A stretch of DNA of 28,126 nt, taken from positions 1-28,126 of the forward strand of contig NW_003108907.1 in assembly GCF_000003605.2 (NCBI RefSeq), given 5' to 3'. This document shows positions 9,981-19,977 of this stretch, one piece after another (the stretch's first letter is position 1; every line of letters begins with the position of its first letter). Origin of the DNA: Saccoglossus kowalevskii. Lineage: Eukaryota; Hemichordata; Enteropneusta; Harrimaniidae. The translations under genes were made by a program, and so were the position numbers. Under the pieces are notes generated by a model. The model was not told where the DNA came from, searched no databases, and worked only from the letters and a program-made list of their open reading frames with translations.

Positions 9981-12535
9981 TGCTGGCCATCTGGACTCAT
10001 CTCACTGATTGCAGTTGGATCTGCTGGCTACCTGAAGTCATCTCACTGATAACAGTTGGTTCTGCTGGCCACCTGGACTCATCTCACTGATTACAGGTAG
10101 TTCAGCTGGCCACCTGGACTCATCTCACTGATTACAGGTAGTTCAGCTGGCCACCTGAAGTCATCTCAATGATTACAGTTGGTTCTGGTGGCCACCTGAA
10201 GTCATCTCACTGATTACAGTTGGTTCTGCTGGCCACCTGAAGTCATCTCACTGTTTACGGTTGGTTCTGCTGGCCACCCCAAGTCATCTCACTGTTTACG
10301 GTTGGTTCTGCTGGCCACATGGATCCATCTCACTGATTTCGGTTGGTTCTGCTGGCCACATGGATCCATCTCACTGATTAATTGGTTCTGCTGGCCACCT
10401 GGACTCATCTCACTGATTACGGTTAGTTCTGCTGTCCACCTGGAGTCATCTTACTGATTATAGTTGGTTCTGCTGGCCACTTGGATCCATCTCACTGAAT
10501 ACGGTTAGTTCTGCTGGCCACCTGGAGTCATCTCACTGATTACAGTTGGGTTCTGCTGGCCACCTGGACTCGTCTCACTGATTACAGGTAGTTTTGCTGG
10601 CCAGCTGGACTCGTCTCACTGATTACAGTTGGTTTTGGTGGCCACCTGAAGTCATCTCACTGATCACAGTTGGTTCTGCTGGCCACCTGGACTCATCTCA
10701 CTGATTACAGGTAGTTCTGCTGGCCACATGGACTCATCTCACTGATTACAGTTGGTTCTGCTGGCCACCATGACTCATCTCACTGTTTACGGTTGTTCTG
10801 CTGGCCACCTGGACTCATCTCACTGATTACAGTTTGTTCTGCTTGCCACCCGAAGTCATCTCACTGATTTTGGTTGGTTCTGCTGGCCACATGGATTTAT
10901 CTCACTGATTAGTTGGTTCTGCTGGCCACCTGGACTCATCTCACTGATTACAGTTGGTTCTGCTGGCCACCTGGACTCATCTCACTGATTACAGTTGGTT
11001 CTGCTGGCCACCTGGACTCGTCTCACTGATTACAGGTGGTTCTGCTGGCCACCTGGACTCATCTCACTGATTACAGGTGGTTCTGCTGGCCACCTGCAGT
11101 CATCTCACTGTTTACGGTTGGTTCTGCTGGCCACATGGATCCATCTCACTAATTTCGGTTGGTTCTGCTGGCCACATGGATCCATCTCACTGATTTCGGT
11201 TGGTTCTGCTGGCCACATGGATCCTTCTCACTGATTAATTGGTTCTGCTGGCCACCTGGACTCATCTCACTGATTACGGTTAGTTCTGCTGGCCACCTGG
11301 AGTCATCTTACTGATTACAGTTGGTTCTGCTGGCCACTTGGATCCATCTCACTGATTACGGTTAGTTCTGCTGGCCACCTGGAGTCATCTCACTGATTAC
11401 AGTTGGTTCTGCTGGCCACCTGGACTCATCTCACTAATTACAGTTGGTTCTGCTGGCCACATCTCACTGATTACAGTTGGTTCTGCTGGCCACTTGGATC
11501 CATCTCACTGATTACTGTTGGTTCTGCTGGCCACCTGAAGTCAATCTCACTGATAACAGTTGGTTCTGCTGGCCACCTGGACTGACCTCACTGTTTACGG
11601 TTGGTTCTGCTTGCCACCCGAAGTCATCTCACTGATTTCGGTTGGTTCTGCTGGCCACATGGATCCATCTCACTGATTTCGGTTGGTTCTGCTGGCCACA
11701 TGGATCCATCTCACTGATTTTGGTTGGTTGTGCTGGCCACCTGGACTCGTCTCACTGATTACAGTTGGTTCTGCTGGCCACCTGAAGTCATCTCACTGAT
11801 TTCGGTTGGTTCTGCTGGCCACCTGGACTCATCTCACTGATTTCGGTTGGTTCTGCTGGCCACCTGGACTCATCTTACTGTTTACGGTTGGTTCTGCTGG
11901 CCACCTGGACTCATCTTACTGTTTACGGTTGGTTCTGCTGGCCACCCCAAGTCATCTCACTGATTTCGGTTGGTTCTGCTGGCCACATGGATCCATCTCA
12001 TTGATTAGTTGGTTCTGCTGGCCACTTGGATCCTTCGCACTGATTACGGTTGGTTCTGCTGGCCACCTGGACTCATCTCACTGATTACTGTTGGTTCTGC
12101 TGGCCACCTGAAGTCATCTCACTGATAAGTTGGTTCTGCTGGCGACCTGGACTCATCTCACTGTTTACGGTTGGTTCTGCTTGCCACCCGAAGTCATCTC
12201 ACTGATTTTGGTTGGTTCTGCTGGCCACATGGATCCATCTCACTGATTAGTTGGTTCTGCTGGCCACCTGGACTCATCTCACTGATTACAGTTGGTTCTG
12301 CTGGCCACCTGGACTCGTCTCACTGATTACAGGTGGTTCTGCTGGCCACCTGGACTCATCTCACTGATTACAGGTGGTTCTGCTGGCCACCTGCAGTCAT
12401 CTCACTGTTTACGGTTGGTTCTGCTGGCCACATGGATCCATCTCACTAATTTCGGTTGGTTCTGCTGGCCACATGGATCCATCTCACTGATTTCGGTTGG
12501 TTCTGCTGGCCACCTGGACTCATCTCACTGATTAC
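9981..12535 (+). repeat. 2.5-kb block, copy 1 (partner 19971-22685)
   Basis: This matches 19971-22685: offset 9990 at CTGGCTACCTG (10024/20014) and GAATACGG (10497/20487), 9989 after a private extra G in GTTGGGTTC (about 10547), 10112 after three monomers extra in the partner, and 10153 near the end. It contains H23 copy 2 and a truncated H23 with CTGCAG at 12391. With 6840-9175 it forms one large duplicated block of about 5 kb. Confidence 0.87.
10841..11589 (+). repeat. H23 higher-order repeat, copy 2 (749 bp between end marks)
   Basis: Marks in order: GCTTGCC (10841), GATTAGTTGG, CTCGTCTCAC/ACAGGTGG, CTGCAG (11094), CACTAATTTCGG, a GATTAATTGG 39-bp monomer, CACTAATTAC, the 33-bp monomer (11446-11478), TCAATCTC and ACTGACCTC. 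It has three monomers fewer than the copies at 13.4 and 14.3 kb (749 against 873 bp between the same marks) and is the same length as the copy at 20953-21701. Confidence 0.86.
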
Positions 12536-13370
12536 AGGTAGTTCAGCTGGCCACCTGGACTCATCTCACTGATTACAGGTAGTTCAGCTGGCCACCTGAA
12601 GTCATCTCAATGATTACAGTTGGTTCTGGTGGCCACCTGAAGTCATCTCACTGATTACAGTTGGTTCTGCTGGCCACCTGAAGTCATCTCACTGTTTACG
12701 GTTGGTTCTGCTGGCCACCCCAAGTCATCTCACTGTTTACGGTTGGTTCTGCTGGCCACATGGATCCATCTCACTGATTTCGGTTGGTTCTGCTGGCCAC
12801 ATGGATCCATCTCACTGATTAATTGGTTCTGCTGGCCACCTGGACTCATCTCACTGATTACGGTTAGTTCTGCTGTCCACCTGGAGTCATCTTACTGATT
12901 ATAGTTGGTTCTGCTGGCCACTTGGATCCATCTCACTGATTACGGTTAGTTCTGCTGGCCACCTGGAGTCATCTCACTGATTACAGTTGGTTCTGCTGGC
13001 CACCTGGACTCGTCTCACTGATTACAGGTAGTTTTGCTGGCCAGCTGGACTCGTCTCACTGATTACAGTTGGTTTTGGTGGCCACCTGAAGTCATCTCAC
13101 TGATCACAGTTGGTTCTGCTGGCCACCTGGACTCATCTCACTGATTACAGGTAGTTCTGCTGGCCACCTGGACTCATCTCACTGATTACAGTTGGTTCTG
13201 CTGGCCACCTGAAGTCATCTCACTGATAACAGTTGGTTCTGCTGGCCACCTGGACTCATCTCACTGATTACAGGTAGTTCTGCTGGCCACATGGACTCAT
13301 CTCACTGATTACAGTTGGTTCTGCTGGCCACCATGACTCATCTCACTGTTTACGGTTGTTCTGCTGGCCA
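12536..13370 (+). repeat. Block repeating 10093-10800 and 20110-20910
   Basis: The order matches 10093 onward at offset 2441, becoming 2563 after three extra monomers, and matches 20110 onward at a constant 7549 (CTCAATGATTAC at 12606/20155; CCATGACTC at 13331/20880). The exact internal monomer count is shared with the 20-kb copy rather than the nearer 10-kb copy, so similarity does not follow distance. With 10.1-12.5 kb it forms a tandem of about 2.5-kb period. Confidence 0.84.
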
Positions 13371-14302
13371 CCTGGACTCATCTCACTGATTACAGTTTGT
13401 TCTGCTTGCCACCCGAAGTCATCTCACTGATTTTGGTTGGTTCTGCTGGCCACATGGATTTATCTCACTGATTAGTTGGTTCTGCTGGCCACCTGGACTC
13501 ATCTCACTGATTACAGTTGGTTCTGCTGGCCACCTGGACTCATCTCACTGATTACAGTTGGTTCTGCTGGGCCACCTGAACTCGTCTCACTGATTACAGG
13601 TGGTTCTGCTGGCCACCTGGACTCATCTCACTGATTACAGGTGGTTCTGCTGGGCCACCTGCAGTCATCTCACTGTTTACGGTTGGATCTGCTGACACCC
13701 CAAGTCATCTCACTGTTTACGGTTGGTTCTGCTGGCCACATGGATCCATCTCACTAATTTCGGTTGGTTCTGCTGGCCACATGGATCCATCTCACTGATT
13801 TCGGTTGGTTCTGCTGGCCACATGGATCCATCTCACTGATTTCGGTTGGTTCTGCTGGCCACATGGATCCTTCTCACTGATTAATTGGTTCTGCTGGCCA
13901 CCTGGACTCATCTCACTGATTACGGTTAGTTCTGCTGGCCACCTGGAGTCATCTTACTGATTACAGTTGGTTCTGCTGGCCACTTGGATCCATCTCACTG
14001 ATTACGGTTAGTTCTGCTGGCCACCTGGAGTCATCTCACTGATTACAGTTGGTTCTGCTGGCCACCTGGACTCATCTCACTAATTACACTTGGTTCTGCT
14101 GGCCACCTGGACTCATCTCACTAATTACAGTTGGTTCTGCTGGCCACATCTCACTGATTACAGTTGGTTCTGCTGGCCACTTGGATCCATCTCACTGATT
14201 ACTGTTGGTTCTGCTGGCCACCTGAAGTCAATCTCACTGATAACAGTTGGTTCTGCTGGCCACCTGGACTGACCTCACTGATTACAGTTGGTTCTGCTGG
14301 CC
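13371..14302 (+). repeat. H23 higher-order repeat, copy 3 (tandem unit A)
   Basis: A full unit: GCTTGCC (13404), GATTTTGG, GGATTTATC with GATTAGTTGG, three CTGGACTC-type monomers, CTGCAG (13659), CCCCAAGTC, CACTAATTTCGG (about 13754), CATGGATCC monomers, GATTAATTGG, CTCATCTTAC, CTTGGATCC, CACTAATTAC monomers, the 33-bp monomer (14133-14165), TCAATCTC and ACTGACCTC (14268-14276). The unit length of 932 equals 23 times 41 minus 8 (33-mer), minus 2 twice (39-mers), plus 1 (42-mer). This copy also has private indels at 13570, 13651 and 13691. Confidence 0.9.
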
Positions 14303-15235
14303 ACCTGGACTCATCTCACTGATTACAGTTGGTTCTGCTTGCCACCCGAAGTCATCTCACTGATTTTGGTTGGTTCTGCTGGCCACATGGATTTATCTCA
14401 CTGATTAGTTGGTTCTGCTGGCCACCTGGACTCATCTCACTGATTACAGTTGGTTCTGCTGGCCACCTGGACTCATCTCACTGATTACAGTTGGTTCTGC
14501 TGGCCACCTGGACTCGTCTCACTGATTACAGGTGGTTCTGCTGGCCACCTGGACTCATCTCACTGATTACAGGTGGTTCTGCTGGCCACCTGCAGTCATC
14601 TCACTGTTTACGGTTGGTTCTGCTGGCCACCCCAAGTCATCTCACTGTTTACGGTTGGTTCTGCTGGCCACATGGATCCATCTCACTAATTTCGGTTGGT
14701 TCTGCTGGCCACATGGATCCATCTCACTGATTTCGGTTGGTTCTGCTGGCCACATGGATCCATCTCACTGATTTCGGTTGGTTCTGCTGGCCACATGGAT
14801 CCTTCTCACTGATTAATTGGTTCTGCTGGCCACCTGGACTCATCTCACTGATTACGGTTAGTTCTGCTGGCCACCTGGAGTCATCTTACTGATTACAGTT
14901 GGTTCTGCTGGCCACTTGGATCCATCTCACTGATTACGGTTAGTTCTGCTGGCCACCTGGAGTCATCTCACTGATTACAGTTGGTTCTGCTGGCCACCTG
15001 GACTCATCTCACTAATTACACTTGGTTCTGCTGGCCACCTGGACTCATCTCACTAATTACAGTTGGTTCTGCTGGCCACATCTCACTGATTACAGTTGGT
15101 TCTGCTGGCCACTTGGATCCATCTCACTGATTACTGTTGGTTCTGCTGGCCACCTGAAGTCAATCTCACTGATAACAGTTGGTTCTGCTGGCCACCTGGA
15201 CTGACCTCACTGATTACAGTTGGTTCTGCTGGCCA
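14303..15235 (+). repeat. H23 higher-order repeat, copy 4 (tandem unit B)
   Basis: This directly follows copy 3 and repeats it in the same monomer order: GCTTGCC 14337, CTGCAG 14590, CACTAATTTCGG about 14686, 33-bp monomer 15065-15097, ACTGACCTC 15200-15208. The offset is 932 across most of the unit. The junction is seamless: the end of copy 3 runs on in phase into the GCTTGCC monomer. The next sequence after 15235 departs from the unit into a CTGAAGTC/GATTTCGG monomer. Confidence 0.9.
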
Positions 15236-15439
15236 CCTGAAGTCATCTCACTGATTTCGGTTGGTTCTGCTGGCCACCTGGACTCATCTCACTGATTACA
15301 GTTGGTTCTGCTAGCCACCTGAAGTCATCTCACTGATTTCGGTTGGTTCTGCTGGCCACCTGGACTCATCTTACTGTTTACGGTTGGTTCTGCTGGCCAC
15401 CTGGACTCATCTTACTGTTTACGGTTGGTTCTGCTGGCC
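15236..15439 (+). repeat. Satellite bridge between H23 and the 45-mer
   Basis: Five monomers including CTAGCCACCTG (15311) and two CTCATCTTAC/GTTTACGG monomers; the whole stretch repeats 6355-6558 at offset 8881. No other sequence is present. Confidence 0.82.
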
Positions 15440-16311
15440 ACCCCAAGTCATCTCACTGATTTCGGTTGGTTCTGCTGGCCACATGGATCCATCTCATTGA
15501 TTAGTTGGTTCTGCTGGCCACTTGGATCCTTCGCACTGATTATGGTTGGTTCTGCTGGCCACCTGGACTCATCTCACTGTTTACGGTTGGTTCTGCTGGC
15601 CACCTGGACTCATCTCACTGTTTACGGTTGGTTCTGCTGGCCAGCTGGACTCATCTCACTGTTTACGGTTGGTTCTGCTGGCCACCTGGACTCATCTCAC
15701 TGATTACAGTTGGTTCTGCTGGCCACATGGATCCATCTCACTGATTTCGGTTGGTTCTGCTGGCCACATGGATCCATCTCACTGATTTCGGTTGGTTCTG
15801 CTGGCCACATGGATCCATCTCACTGATTTCGGTTGGTTCTGCTGGCCACATGGATCCATCTCACTGATTAATTGGTTCTGCTGGCCACCTGGACTCATCT
15901 CACTGATTACGGTTAGTTCTGCTGGCCACCTGGAGTCATCTTACTGATTATAGTTGGTTCTGCTGGCCACTTGGATCCATCTCACTGATTACGGTTAGTT
16001 CTGCTGGCCACCTGGAGTCATCTCACTGATTACAGTTGGTTCTGCTGGCCACCTGGACTCGTCTCACTGATTACAGGTAGTTTTGCTGGCCAGCTGGACT
16101 CGTCTCACTGATTACAGTTGGTTCTGGTGGCCACCTGAAGTCATCTCACTGATTACAGTTGGTTCTGCTGGCCACCTGGACTCATCTCACTGATTACAGG
16201 TAGTTCTGCTGGCCACCTGGACTCATCTCACTGATTACAGTTGGTTCTGCTGGCCACCTGGACTCATCTCACTGTTTATGGTTGGTTCTGCTGGCCAGCT
16301 GGACTCATCTC
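15440..16311 (+). repeat. 45-mer higher-order repeat, copy 1 (period 1841 bp)
   Basis: About 870 bp that recur at 17281-18152 with a constant offset of 1841, or 45 monomers minus 4 bp (two 39-bp monomers, GATTAGTTGG near 15500 and GATTAATTGG at 15866). Distinctive content is CTTGGATCCTTCGCAC, a CAGCTGGACTC monomer (15643), four CATGGATCC monomers, TTTTGCTGGCCAGC (about 16081) and TTCTGGTGG (about 16123). The copies part at about 16311, where this one goes to GATTACGGTTAG and the other to GTTTACGG. Confidence 0.88.
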
Positions 16312-16739
16312 ACTGATTACGGTTAGTTCTGCTGGCCACCTGGAGTCATCTTACTGATTACAGTTGGTTCTGCTGGCCACTTGGATCCATCTCACTGATT
16401 ACGGTTAGTTTCTGCTGGCCACCTGGAGTCATCTCACTGATTACAGTTGGTTCTGCTGGCCACCTGGACTCATCTCACTAATTACACTTGGTTCTGCTGG
16501 CCACCTGGACTCATCTCACTAATTACGGTTGGGTTCTGCTGGCCACCTGGACTCATCTCACTGTTTACGGTTGGTTCTGCTGGCCAGCTGGACTCATCTC
16601 ACTGTTTACGGTTGGTTCTGCTGGCCACCTGGACTCATCTCACTGATTTCGGTTGGTTCTGCTGGCCACCTGGAGTCTTCTCACTGATTACGGTTGGTTC
16701 TGCTGGCCGTCTGTACTCATCTCACTGATTACAGGTAGT
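16312..16739 (+). repeat. Satellite bridge resembling H23 interior
   Basis: The monomers GATTACGGTTAG, CTCATCTTAC, CTTGGATCC and two CACTAATTAC monomers follow the order in 13920-14110, then switch to GTTTACGG, CAGCTGGACTC and GGCCGTCTGTACTC monomers like those at 3920-4050. Two private one-base insertions occur (GGTTAGTTTCTG about 16406; GGTTGGGTTCTG about 16528). It reads as a recombinant between two block types. Confidence 0.78.
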
Positions 16740-17170
16740 TCTGCTGGCCACCCAAAGTCATCTCACTGATTTTGATTGGTTCTGCTGGCCACCTGGAGTC
16801 TTCTCACTGATTACAGTTGGATCTGCTGGCCACCTGAAGTCATCTCACTGATAACAGTTGGTTCTGCTGGCCACCTGGACTCACCTCACTGATTACAGGT
16901 AGTTCTGCTGGCCACCTGGACTCATCTCACTGTTTACGGTTGGTTCTGCTGGCCACCCGAAGTCATCTCACTGATTTCGGTTGGTTCTGCTGGCCACCTG
17001 GAGTCTTCTCACTGATTACAGTTGGTTCTGCTGGCCATCTGGACTCATCTCACTGATTACAGTTGGATCTGCTGGCCACCTGAAGTCATCTCAATGATAA
17101 CAGTTGGTTCTGCTGGCCACCTGGACTCATCTCACTGATTACAGTTGGTTCTGCTGGCCACCTGGAGTCT
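16740..17170 (+). repeat. Block repeated at 24863-25290
   Basis: This matches 24863-25290 at a constant offset of 8123 (CCCAAAG 16751/24874; TCAATGATAA 17091/25214) and also 4065-4390 with two monomers fewer there. Monomer types in order include CCCAAAG/GATTTTGATTGG, CTGGAGTCTTC, GGATCTGC, GATAACAG, CTCACCTCAC, CCCGAAG, GGCCATCTGG and CTCAATGATAAC. The same order also appears at 18300-18660 with CCCGAAG in place of CCCAAAG. Confidence 0.83.
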
Positions 17171-17189
17171 TCTCACTGATTTCGGTTGG

Positions 17190-17290
17190 TTCTGCGTGGC
17201 CACCTGGACTCATCTTACTGTTTACGGTTGGTTCTGCTGGCCACTGGACTCATCTACTGTTTACGGCAGATTCTGCTGGCCACCCAAGTC
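17190..17290 (+). repeat. Irregular patch 3, clustered indels
   Basis: Five private changes lie within 100 bp: TCTGCGTGGC (one base gained, 17191), CCACTGG (one C lost, 17241), CATCTACTG (one T lost, 17251), TTACGGCAGATTC (substitutions, 17261) and CACCCAAGTC (one C lost, 17281). The 1841-bp partner at about 15350-15450 has the regular forms. The patch is paralogous by monomer order to the irregular patch at 3172-3330, yet the changes differ. Confidence 0.78.
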
Positions 17291-18152
17291 ATCTCACTGA
17301 TTTCGGTTGGTTCTGCTGGCCACATGGATCCATCTCATTGATTAGTTGGTTCTGCTGGCCACTTGGATCCTTCGCACTGATTATGGTTGGTTCTGCTGGC
17401 CACCTGGACTCATCTCACTGTTTACGGTTGGTTCTGCTGGCCACCTGGACTCATCTCACTGTTTACGGTTGGTTCTGCTGGCCAGCTGGACTCATCTCAC
17501 TGTTTACGGTTGGTTCTGCTGGCCACCTGGACTCATCTCACTGATTACAGTTGGTTCTGCTGGCCACATGGATCCATCTCACTGATTTCGGTTGGTTCTG
17601 CTGGCCACATGGATCCATCTCACTGATTTCGGTTGGTTCTGCTGGCCACATGGATCCATCTCACTGATTTCGGTTGGTTCTGCTGGCCACATGGATCCAT
17701 CTCACTGATTAATTGGTTCTGCTGGCCACCTGGACTCATCTCACTGATTACGGTTAGTTCTGCTGGCCACCTGGAGTCATCTTACTGATTATAGTTGGTT
17801 CTGCTGGCCACTTGGATCCATCTCACTGATTACGGTTAGTTCTGCTGGCCACCTGGAGTCATCTCACTGATTACAGTTGGTTCTGCTGGCCACCTGGACT
17901 CGTCTCACTGATTACAGGTAGTTTTGCTGGCCAGCTGGACTCGTCTCACTGATTACAGTTGGTTCTGGTGGCCACCTGAAGTCATCTCACTGATTACAGT
18001 TGGTTCTGCTGGCCACCTGGACTCATCTCACTGATTACAGGTAGTTCTGCTGGCCACCTGGACTCATCTCACTGATTACAGTTGGTTCTGCTGGCCACCT
18101 GGACTCATCTCACTGTTTATGGTTGGTTCTGCTGGCCAGCTGGACTCATCTC
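17281..18152 (+). repeat. 45-mer higher-order repeat, copy 2
   Basis: The second copy of 15440-16311, almost unchanged, at offset 1841. Its later part (from about 17603) simultaneously belongs to the large block shared with 6840-9175, so the 45-mer duplication and the 10-kb duplication overlap here. Confidence 0.88.
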
Positions 18153-19977
18153 ACTGTTTACGGTTGGTTCTGCTGGCCACCTGGACTCATCTCACTGATT
18201 TCGGTTGGTTCTGCTGGCCACCTGGAGTCTTCTCACTGATTACGGTTGGTTCTGCTGGCCGTCTGGACTCATCTCACTGATTACAGGTAGTTCTGCTGGC
18301 CACCCGAAGTCATCTCACTGATTTTGATTGGTTCTGCTGGCCACCTGGAGTCTTCTCACTGATTACAGTTGGATCTGCTGGCCACCTGAAGTCATCTCAC
18401 TGATAACAGTTGGTTCTGCTGGCCACCTGGACTCACCTCACTGATTACAGGTAGTTCTGCTGGCCACCTGGACTCATCTCACTGTTTACGGTTGGTTCTG
18501 CTGGCCACCCGAAGTCATCTCACTGATTTCGGTTGGTTCTGCTGGCCACCTGGAGTCTTCTCACTGATTACAGTTGGTTCTGCTGGCCATCTGGACTCAT
18601 CTCACTGATTACAGTTGGATCTGCTGGCCACCTGAAGTCATCTCAATGATAACAGTTGGTTCTGCTGGCCACCTGGACTCATCTCACTGATTACAGGTAG
18701 TTGAGCTGGCCACCTGGACTCATCTCACTGATTACTGTTGGTTCTGCTGGCCACCCGAAGTTATCTCACTGATTTCGGTTGGTTCTGCTGGCCACCTGGA
18801 GTCTTCTCACTGATTACAGTTGGTTCTGCTGGCCATCTGGACTCATCTCACTGATTACAGTTGGATCTGCTGGCCACCTGAAGTCATCTCAATGATAACA
18901 GTTGGTTCTGCTGGCCACCTGGACTCATCTCACTGATTACAGGTAGTTGAGCTGGCCACCTGGACTCATCTCACTGATTACAGTTGGTTGTGCTGGCCAC
19001 CTGAAGTCATCTCACTGATTTCGGTTGGTTCTGCTGGCCACCTGGACTCATCTCACTGATTACAGTTGGTTCTGCTAGCCACCTGAAGTCATCTCACTGA
19101 TTTCGGTTGGTTCTGCTGGCCACCTGGACTCATCTTACTGTTTACGGTTGGTTCTGCTGGCCACCCCAAGTCATCTCACTGATTTCGGTTGGTTCTGCTG
19201 GCCGCATGAATCCATCTCACTGATTAGTTGGTTCTGCTGGCCACCTGGACTCATCTCACTGTTTATGGTTGGTTCTGCTGGCCACCTGGACTCATCTCAC
19301 TGTTTACGGTTGGTTCTGCTGGCCACCTGGACTCATCTCACTGATTTCGGTTGGTTCTGTTGGCCACCTGGACTCATCTCACTGTTTACGGTTGGTTCTG
19401 CTGGCCACCTGGACTCATCTCACTGTTTACGGTTGGTTCTGCTGGCCACCCGAAGTCATCTCACTGATTTCGGTTGGTTCTGCTGGCCACCTGGAGTCTT
19501 CTCACTGATTGCAGTTGGTTCTGCTGGCCACCTGGACTCATCTCACTGTTTACGGTTGGTTCTGCTGGCCACCCGAAGTCATCTCACTGATTTCGGTTGG
19601 TTCTGCTGGCCACCTGAAGTCATCTCACTGTTTACGGTTGGTTCTGCTGGCCACCCCAAGTCATCTCACTGTTTACGGTTGGTTCTGCTGGCCACATGGA
19701 TCCATCTCACTGATTTCGGTTGGTTCTGCTGGCCACATGGATCCATCTCACTGATTAATTGGTTCTGCTGGCCACCTGGACTCATCTCACTGATTACGGT
19801 TAGTTCTGCTGTCCACCTGGAGTCATCTTACTGATTACAGTTGGTTCTGCTGGCCACCTGGACTCGTCTCACTGATTACAGGTAGTTCTGCTGGCCAGCT
19901 GGACTCGTCTCACTGATTACAGTTGGTTTTGGTGGCCACCTGAAGTCATCTCACTGATCACAGTTGGTTCTGCTGGC
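17603..19977 (+). repeat. 2.4-kb block, copy 2 (partner 6840-9175)
   Basis: See the anchors given for the partner. The tandem pair of CTCAATGATAAC sections is present here too (18300-18690 and 18740-18960), so it predates the duplication. Differences from the partner include an extra CTGAAG monomer near 18390, GAAGTTATC near 18769 and GGTTGTGCTGG near 18988. It contains the longest open frame in the window (19148-19834), which lies entirely in repeat sequence and is not taken as a gene. Confidence 0.87.

Noticed and set aside
17190-17290. Inserted foreign DNA explaining the odd bases
   Set aside because: Every base aligns to the monomer with one-base gaps and a few substitutions; no target-site duplication or non-satellite sequence is present.
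19148-19834. 228-residue open frame as a protein gene
   Set aside because: It begins at TTG, is made wholly of satellite monomers read in rotating phase, and its length depends only on TGTTT variants. The same peptide fragments appear in many overlapping frames. No signal, domain or untranslated context supports a gene.
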